The notes beneath the pieces were generated by a model that ran no database searches, had not been told where the DNA came from, and saw nothing but the letters and a program-made list of their open reading frames with translations. 64,000 nt of DNA, from contig OY288259.1 in the NCBI GenBank assembly GCA_958450325.1, positions 60,724,987 through 60,788,986 of the forward strand, read 5' to 3'. Every line of letters begins with the position of its first letter. Position 1 is the stretch's first letter. Source of the stretch: Agrostemma githago. Lineage: Eukaryota; Streptophyta; Magnoliopsida; Caryophyllales; Caryophyllaceae. Below, one piece after another: positions 56,796 to 64,000 of the stretch. The position numbers were made by a program, and so were the translations under genes.

Positions 56796-59700
56796 ATGGC
56801 GGATAAGCAGCTCATAATCGTTGTTGAAGGCACTGCTGCCATGGGTCCTTACTGGAAAACCATTGTTTCTGATTATCTCGACAAGATCATCAGGTAAATT
56901 CGAAAACCATTTTTTTTTAATTTTTTATTTTTTTTATTTTATTTTATTTTATGTTGATGGGAAATTGGGGTTAGCGATTGTTTATTGTTATTTAATTCAT
57001 AAAATGTTGCATTTCATGATTTGTGTGAAATTGGGTGATTGTGAAAATTGGGAAAGTTGAGATCTTTTTGGATGAATTGAGTGAATTTTGTGATTTTTGT
57101 AGTTTAAAAATGAGAATTTTGCAGCATTTTTGTTGGTTGAAATGTTGGCAAAGTTCCAATCTTTGGAATGTAGGTTTTCAGAGAAGAATTGGGGTTTTTT
57201 TACATATTAAGTTACCGTTTCTTTGTGACAGATATATCCGTCTTTAACAATAAAACGGGTTAATATATCAAGACAAAGCACATGGGGTTTAACCCGTTAT
57301 AAGTTTAAGATCGATATACTCGTCTTATAGTCTGTGTTACACATTTTGAGCTGAAAGACTCAGCTCAGGTTGCTCAGGTTGTGTAGTAGAGGACTTATGC
57401 ATCTCATACTATCACCAGTACTAGTCTAGCTCTAGCACATCATCTATATGTCTTGATTTAGTGTATGCTTCTCGTCGTTTGAAAACCCGTGTCTTGGGTG
57501 CGCTTAAGCCCAAGCTCAATGAGGTCCTAGCCAAAACCCCTCGGCGTGTTGGTGAGGCCACAATACATTTTGATTGTGTGTCATGAGAGTATTTTCGCTT
57601 CCCTAGCTTTCACGTCGCTGCATGTTAGTTCTCATTAGAATCCAGAAAAGGTATTATGGCACAACAAGATTCCTTTCGAAGTTATACATTTGTTTGTAAT
57701 AATTGCGTTCTTCGTGCCTAAACCATGAGTTGAGAGCCTTCATCGCGCCTTTTTATACTTAGTGTTTCATTTTATTGCTATAAATAGATGATGGCGAAAT
57801 GATATGCGTTTAATTGTTAGTTGAGATCGTGACACACTCCGTAAGGTATTTAGCTAGATTGCATGAAATAAGCCATGTAATTTTACGATAGATGGGTAAA
57901 TTGTTCATTATATAGTACTAACTACTAAATGCTTTATGCTTCTCGCTATAAATGATCCACCCGCAGGAAAAGATGAATAATGAAATATAAGCGATGGAGC
58001 GAAAAGCTTACTTTTGTCATCATCTATTAGTATAAATTTACGAGACCTAATGAGTGTACATGTCTTACTATAAGGCGAACATTGGAATGTGGTTATGTCT
58101 TTTAATTTCCTTTGCCATTTCTGCAGGTCTTTCTGTGCCAACGACATGACGGCACAGGTATGTTGTGTTTCCTCTGTGTTTTTCAGGAAGTTAGCGATTT
58201 CTTTTCTTTTCTTATGGTATCAAAAAAGTCTCTTGTGTATACTCCTTTGCCATTAGATTTGTTCTTTGCTAACTGATTTACGTAAATGTTTAGAGCCGTT
58301 CGTTGTCTAGTTTTGGTAACTTTGCATTTAGGTGCCTGGAATTTGGTTACTTGGGTCACACGATGCTTTCCATCGATCTATGTTACTCCGATTCTTCTAA
58401 TTACCTTGTGTACTCTGTCCGACACTTGCCGACACTTGACACTCGGACATGGATATGACACTTGGACTCTTCATTTTAAACCTAAATATGCTGAATTTTT
58501 ATAAAAATAGCCGAGTACCGCACTTGGATACGCACTTGTGTCAGATACTTCTAAACGAGTTCGAGCAACATAGCCATGGATATAAAGTTCAGTGGATCTT
58601 GGGTGGCAAAGCTAATCTCTATAAGTAGTATGAGTTCTCTTAGGTGAGATTTTTAGATATAGTAAGAACCACTAGGTTTGAAGGCTTAGTGTTAATGAGG
58701 GAGTAGTGGTCATGGAGTATAGGGAGTCGAGGAAGTGAGATGTTCTTTAGATATACTCGTAATTTAATTTGTTATTACACTTAAATCTTATTCTTTCATA
58801 TCCGCCATTGCTACGAACTGTATTCCTAACCCATTTGCTCTCAATATGCAGAAGACTTCTGCTTCAGCAGCTTCTGGTTCGACGTTTGAGATGGCATTGG
58901 TTATGTTTAATACACATGGACCTTATTCTGGTGCGTGTATACCCGAGTACTGAATTTCTGACATTAAACCTATGTGAAGCCTTGCTTAATTGATATCGTT
59001 GTTTTCTCCATTCTATTTCTTGAATGGAATTTTGGTATTTCCTTTTTGAGGGCTGAGACGGGATGGTGTTTTCTAAGCTCTGCTCTCATCTATTTTTCTC
59101 CCAAAGTACGGTGCCTTAGTTACGATTTTTATAAAGCGGGAGCCTTTGACATAATTTTCCCTTTGTCTTTTGATCAGCTTCCTTGGTTCAGCGAAGTGGG
59201 TGGACTAGAGACATAGACAATTACTTTGGCTGGTTATCTTCCCTACCATTTTCCGGTGGTGGATGGAGTGACGTTGCTACTGCAGAAGGTCTTGCCGAGG
59301 CTTTGATGGTCCGTGTTTCTGCTTTCTAATATATGTCGCGCGTACTGAAACTAAATCTTTGTTGTACATGCCCAATCTCTCAATATCCTCTAAAAAGGGA
59401 AAAACAGTTTTCATAACATTTATCCCGGCTTTTATGAGGCGTGACTTTAGATCTGTGTTCATTTATTTGTGGAAGACTTTTACTCACCTTATTGATGAGT
59501 TATCGTTCTAGGCATGTAATGTACTTGATTTTGATCATGTTTGTTTGTTTGTATTTCAGATGTTTGCTATCCCTCAAAATGGGTATCAGACTCAACAGAG
59601 TTTGGATGGTAAAAGGCACTGCGTTCTCGTTTCTGCCAGTAACCCTTACCCCTTGCCGACGCCAGTATACCGACCGGCTATTGAAATTACAGATGCGACT

Positions 59701-62700
59701 GAAAATGGCGATTCACATATGGAAAATCTTCTATATGACGCCGAGACCGTGTCTAAGTGGTTTGGACAGGTGCCGATATTTTCTCTATGCTTTTCTGACG
59801 ATATGTATCAACCTAACTGTTTTTTTTAGTTAAAATATTAGTTGAACTTTTGTTTTCTTGCAGTGCTCTGTCTCTTTATCAGTCATCTGTCCGAAACAGC
59901 TACCGAGGCTTAAAGCCATATACAATGCAGTAAGCATCCAACTTTAATGCGCCTTGATTTTACGTTATCTTTCTTAACTAAGTTAGTTTGGGATGCCTAG
60001 CTACGAGGTTTTGCCACCTCGGAAAATGCTGAATATTTGCCGTTGATTGTAGGCTAAGTGTAGCCAGAGAACATCCGAACCAGCTGTTGATATAAAGCAA
60101 CCCTACTTTCTTGTACTATTATCTGATAATTTCGTGGAGGCGTGTGCTGCATTAAGTCGATCAGGCGTGCCACCGAGTCAGAATCCTGTTTCAGTTCTAC
60201 CAACTGGGTCTGGCCCTCCAATCTCTTTGCCATCAGGTTGTTATTGTAATTTTTTTTTTTTTTTTTTTTTTTAATATTCGAAAAGTCCTGTACATTGAGA
60301 ATATTAGGTAGCTGTTTTTAAAAAGTAGTAATGCTAGATATTGTTTGCCAATAAGAACTCATTTGGTAAAACATTCCGTTTCAGCCAACGGATCTATACT
60401 GAACAGACCCACCATCTCTACAGGGAGTGTTGCGCAGCCTCCGGCAACTATCAAAGTGGTATATATATATATATATATCATATTCGTTTAATTCTATAAA
60501 TTCCTTTGTTTTGTGGTTTGCCAAATGTTCTCGCTTTCGATTTGTTGAGTTATGTATCGAATTCTTGTTTAGGAACCAAATACATTGACTTCTGTTGGAT
60601 CGGTACTTGCGCATCCACATATTCAGTCCATGCCTCGTGCGCCTGCTCCAAGTGTTAGCGGTTTACAGGCACCGTCACCTCCTTCTGTATCTCAAGATAC
60701 TAGTTTGAATAATGAGGGCGTACCTGACCTCAAGCCCGTGGTCGGTATGTCTCAAAGCACTAAACCTGTTGGTACCCTACTGAACAACATCTCCAATATA
60801 CGAGGAGCTGCCATGTCGGGATTAACTTCTCTAGGATTGCCTTCAATGGGTGGTGGTGGTGGTAATCCTATTGGTACCCAAATGTCGAATATGATATCTT
60901 CAGGTACGGCATCAACTGGGATCGTTCCTCAAACGGTACTATCTCCTGGACAATCGGGTGTTTCTTCAGTACAACCTGGACCCAATACCATTACAGGAGC
61001 ATCGCAGCCTGTACAAACGACTGCCATTAATTCATTTTCTACTGCGACTTCTAATGCGACCACGAATTCCAACCTCGGAGTTCCGCAGCCTGCTAGTAGT
61101 CTTCAAGGAAGCCTGAACAACAATATGGGGTCCACTGTATCGGGAATTGGTCAAGGAAATATTCCGCCAATGGCACAAAGTGGGAGTAATATGAATACAA
61201 ACATCATGTCTAGCCTTGGGCCGAATAATTTGCCGTCTGGTACAGGATCTATGATGCTTACACCAGGAATGTCTCAGCAGGCACAACAAGGAATGCAATC
61301 CGTTGGGATGAACAATCCAGCGTCCATTATGCCGATGTCTCAACAAGGCCCATCTTCCATGCCATCGTCACAGTCCAAATATGTTAAAGTTTGGGAGGTA
61401 AATACTTTCTGCTCGTCATAAGATCGATGTGCAATAGAATAGCGTACTGTATATAATTGACTATCTGTAATTGGCTGATGCAGGGAAATCTATCTGGACA
61501 GAGACAACAGCAGCCTGTATTTATCACAAAATTGGAGGTATTATCTCAGGCATGCGCTCAATATCCGCTGTAAGACATGTTAGCCGACGTGATTCTGAAT
61601 ATATACATTTCTTTCTTTCAGGGATATAGAAATGCAACAGCCTCAGAGACGTAAGTTTCTAGCTTACTGTGAAATGAGTAACGGAACAAAAATACTGTAA
61701 TTCCGCTTATACATCTTATGAAATGGAGTGTATTATTTTTTGTTTGATTTCAGACTTGCTGCAAACTGGCCTCCAACCATGCAAATAGTTCGTCTTATAT
61801 CTCAGGATCACATGAATAACAAGTAATTCCCTTTTTTCTTCCGTCTGAATCTGCAGGGTTAAGAATGTCTTTCTTTACGAATGCATGTATTAGAAAACCG
61901 TTTGTCTAACATTATTTGCTGGTATTATCTCACTTCAGACAGTACGTTGGCAAAGCAGATTTTCTTGTTTTTCGAGCAATGAATCAGCATGGATTTCTTT
62001 CACAGCTACAAGAAAAGAAACTCGTAAGTTGACTCTTAAATCCATAAATTGATCTATCATTCTTAGAAAAAACTAAAAATTCTGCGAAGCAACTTTCTTA
62101 CTGTATTTGGGTGCAAGCGTAGCCACGAGGGCAAATATGGTCATGAGCACCTTCATTTAATGGATTCCATCCCCGGCACTTCAAAGTTTAGCGAATGTCC
62201 ATGTCTTTTGTTGTCGAACTTACTCGCATTATGTGCAGTAACCAGTTATTTCGTTGTGTATGTATGTAGTGTGCAGTCATCCAGCTGCCATCTCAGACAC
62301 TGCTGTTATCGGTTTCTGATAAAGCATGCCGCTTGATAGGAATGCTTTTCCCCGGGGTATGCTTCTTTTGTCCAGTAATTATGTCGAATTAAATTGTGAC
62401 TATATGATTATGTCGAAGTAAATGAGACGAGGGAGTAGTTAGTAACTCCTCACGTGTTTTTTTTTGGTATCGAACAGGACATGGTTGTTTTCAAGCCACA
62501 GATACCGACACAACAACACCAGCAACAGTTGCAGCATCAGCAGTTGCAGCAGCAGCAGCAACAACTTCAGCATTTGCAGCAGCAGCAACAACAACCAACT
62601 ATTCAACAGTTGCAGCAACAAATTCAGCAACAACAACAGCCTAATATGCAACTTCAACAACAAATCTCGCAACTCCAGCAACAACAACTCCAACAGCAGC

Positions 62701-63089
62701 AGCAACAACAACAACAACATCAACAGCAACAACAACAACAGCAACAGCAGATCCCGACACTTCAGCAACAACAACTTCAGCAGCAGCAGCAACAGATCCC
62801 GCAACTTCTGCAACAACAACAGCAACAGCAACAGCAGCAGCAGCAGCAGCAACAACAACAACAACAACAAAACCCGCAACTTCAGCAGCAACTTCAACAT
62901 CAGCAGCAACAACAACAACAGCAACAGTTACAGCAGCTACAGCAGCAAGCCCAACCTCAGCAAATGGTCGGTAGTGGAATGAGTCAGGGATATATGCAAG
63001 CTCCCGGACGACCCCAATTGGTTCCCCAAGGACAAGTACCTTCACAAGGAACCCCGCCTAATATGTCTGGAAGCGGGTTCATGGGCTAA
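56796..63089 (+). CDS. MED25: Mediator subunit 25 (PFT1)
   Basis: Mediator tail subunit that links MYC2 and other activators to RNA polymerase II in jasmonate, light and flowering pathways. Exons 56796-56893, 58127-58157, 58852-58930, 59178-59308, 59560-59769, 59864-59929, 60053-60236, 60385-60458, 60573-61397, 61484-61537, 61622-61650, 61754-61822, 61939-62023, 62270-62356 and 62478-63089 give 877 residues (Arabidopsis about 836). The N-terminal von Willebrand A domain starts MADKQLIIVVEGTAAMGPYW and includes SLVQRSGWTRDID. A Ser/Gly/Asn/Gln-rich linker follows, encoded mainly by the 825-bp exon. The ACID activator-binding domain runs from FITKLEGYRNATASETLA through LISQDHMNNK, FLVFRAMNQHGFLSQL to LIGMLFPGDMVVFKPQ. 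The last exon is dominated by glutamine (mixed CAA/CAG) and ends SGSGFMG. Intact; all junctions GT-AG. Confidence 0.96.
62507..62965 (+). repeat. Polyglutamine-encoding repeat in MED25
   Basis: About 150 codons, most of them CAA or CAG, with interspersed Leu, His, Ile, Pro. The longest pure Gln run, about 17 residues, is near 62811-62870. Mixed codons should limit slippage compared with pure CAG. The tract is longer than I remember for Arabidopsis PFT1, and length variation there is known to affect flowering. Confidence 0.85.
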
Positions 63090-63416
63090 TCTTGGTCTTT
63101 CTTGATGAGCCAACCTTGTCGATTGTATTGTGGCCAATCTAATATCTATAAATTACGGCCCTTCTTTTTTCGTCATTTCTTAATGGTGGATTTTTCCAAG
63201 CACTATTCCGGATTTTTTAAGTATAATGTAGGTATTTATTATATCATTTGTAAGGCAACAACTGTAATAATAGTATGATGCAATGAACTTTCTGTTGTAA
63301 GTTGAGATCAAGAATTGAAGACTCAAGGAAAATGTGAAAATTTGTATATTTCTCGTTCATCGAGTACTTTATTTTTTTTGTTGAAGAAGCACACGCTAGA
63401 CGAAATCGTCCCTTGT
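63090..63416. other. Convergent 3' flanks of MED25 and BAHD gene
   Basis: This short AT-rich spacer holds both 3' untranslated regions. I see no element ends and no reading frame of note. Confidence 0.6.
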
Positions 63417-64000
63417 TCATAAAGGATTAGGATTCACAGAAGCAAACTCAAGAATGTCGTTGTCATGCTGAAAAATCTCCATTGAAAAATTCAGGCTAAC
63501 CCAACTCGGGTTCCCAAACCCGAAATCAACCTCATAGAATGGAAATCTACACCAACTACTAATCATAAGCATCTCTTTACTCATGTCACAACTCAATTCA
63601 CCTAAGTTCTTGTACATATTGTATAGTTGTAACGACCTATCGTTTCTCAAGTCACGATCCTTCACGAACTCTTCATAAAAACTCAACATCCCGTCTTTTA
63701 AATTAGATACTAACCCGTGTAACCCCATCTCAGCCCTAGTAAACTCCACCAAATTATGTATCGCGAAATTTCCTACATGGTTTTCCGACAAAGCTGGCCT
63801 CATCCTGGTCCTTAAATTCACTATTACATTCACAAACTCGGGTTTTTTTCGACATAAACTCGTATAAGCACTCAGAATACTCTTACAAATCAAACCCGAA
63901 ACAATCTCGACTCGAGTTGGTTTAACTTCTCTTAACCCACCCATTTTCTCATCACTATACCTTAAAAGTGAGTTGATCTTTGACATGTTAAACACAACCC
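63417..64000 (-). CDS. BAHD acyltransferase, C-terminal part, cut by window edge
   Basis: The reading frame runs in from beyond the right edge and stops at 63417-63419; at least 194 C-terminal residues are present. BAHD enzymes move acyl groups from CoA thioesters to alcohols or amines in specialised metabolism. Visible features are LRTRMRPALSENHVGNFA (the MRPxLPxxYxGN-type block), SSWCRFPFYEVDFGFGNPSW (the DFGWG structural motif, here DFGFG) and a C-terminal ASVNPNPL. The first catalytic motif HXXXD lies outside the window. The FPFYEVDFG style is that of vinorine-synthase/alkaloid-type BAHDs, but the substrate cannot be assigned. No intron is seen in this part. Confidence 0.88.
   Translation of the reverse strand, partial: VVFNMSKINSLLRYSDEKMGGLREVKPTRVEIVSGLICKSILSAYTSLCRKKPEFVNVIVNLRTRMRPALSENHVGNFAIHNLVEFTRAEMGLHGLVSNLKDGMLSFYEEFVKDRDLRNDRSLQLYNMYKNLGELSCDMSKEMLMISSWCRFPFYEVDFGFGNPSWVSLNFSMEIFQHDNDILEFASVNPNPL

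Noticed and set aside
62439..62924. 161-codon leucine-rich minus-strand frame
   Set aside because: Antisense of the MED25 CAA/CAG tract; poly-Leu is what CAG/CAA repeats read as on the other strand.

Overview
The window is nuclear DNA from a flowering plant, almost certainly a core eudicot. It carries intron-rich genes for plant-specific families: LEC1-type NF-YB, NOI/RIN4-like, ABCG26, MED25/PFT1 and SRT1. AT-rich introns, Stowaway-like MITEs (TACTCCCTCC ends), hAT-like elements and tRNA-derived SINE pieces lie between them. The MITE types and the very frequent 9-mer TACTCCGTA remind me of Caryophyllales, but that placement is a weak inference.

Layout, left to right: SRT1 sirtuin (+, 528-6406); a divergent LEC1-type NF-YB (+, 8678-10910); plant INCENP/WYRD (+, 12098-19160); a 3.7-kb satellite-like array containing a hAT-type insertion (19660-23378); a NOI/RIN4-like protein (-, 24173-26998); a tandem array of tRNA-like units (27287-27935); cytosolic acetoacetyl-CoA thiolase (-, 28974-32374); GPN-loop GTPase 2/QQT1 (+, 33292-36236) with a U12-type AT-AC intron; p24-beta cargo receptor (-, 36927-37936); a canonical LEC1/L1L NF-YB (+, 40623-42109); a plastid FKBP-type PPIase (-, 42631-45776); cytosolic HSP90 (-, 46715-50260); ABCG26 half-transporter (+, 51971-55624); Mediator MED25/PFT1 (+, 56796-63089); and the 3' part of a BAHD acyltransferase (-, 63417 to the edge). 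Exon maps were read by hand from splice sites and reading phase. All complete genes close in frame with lengths normal for their families.

This is not an operon-like locus. The genes are ordinary, independently transcribed nuclear genes. Some share themes: seed development (two NF-YBs; RY boxes upstream of one), chromatin and mitosis (SRT1, INCENP), proteostasis (HSP90, FKBP, p24), reproduction (ABCG26 for pollen wall) and jasmonate/flowering transcription (MED25). From memory, SRT1, INCENP/WYRD, NOI and HSP90 also cluster at the end of Arabidopsis chromosome 5 (At5g55760 to At5g56030), so part of the order is probably ancient microsynteny.

The most unusual material is repeat-driven. A tandem triplication inside the first NF-YB gene copies a 3' splice site and the first exon-3 codons, making two decoy acceptors. 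A satellite array contains both a 335-bp unit and a 176-bp unit that looks like an internal deletion of it. A hAT-type element with a perfect 8-bp target duplication carries Pol III A/B boxes. INCENP has seven in-frame 23-24-residue repeats. A MITE interior has expanded into a minisatellite. I found no convincing previously undescribed multi-gene system.
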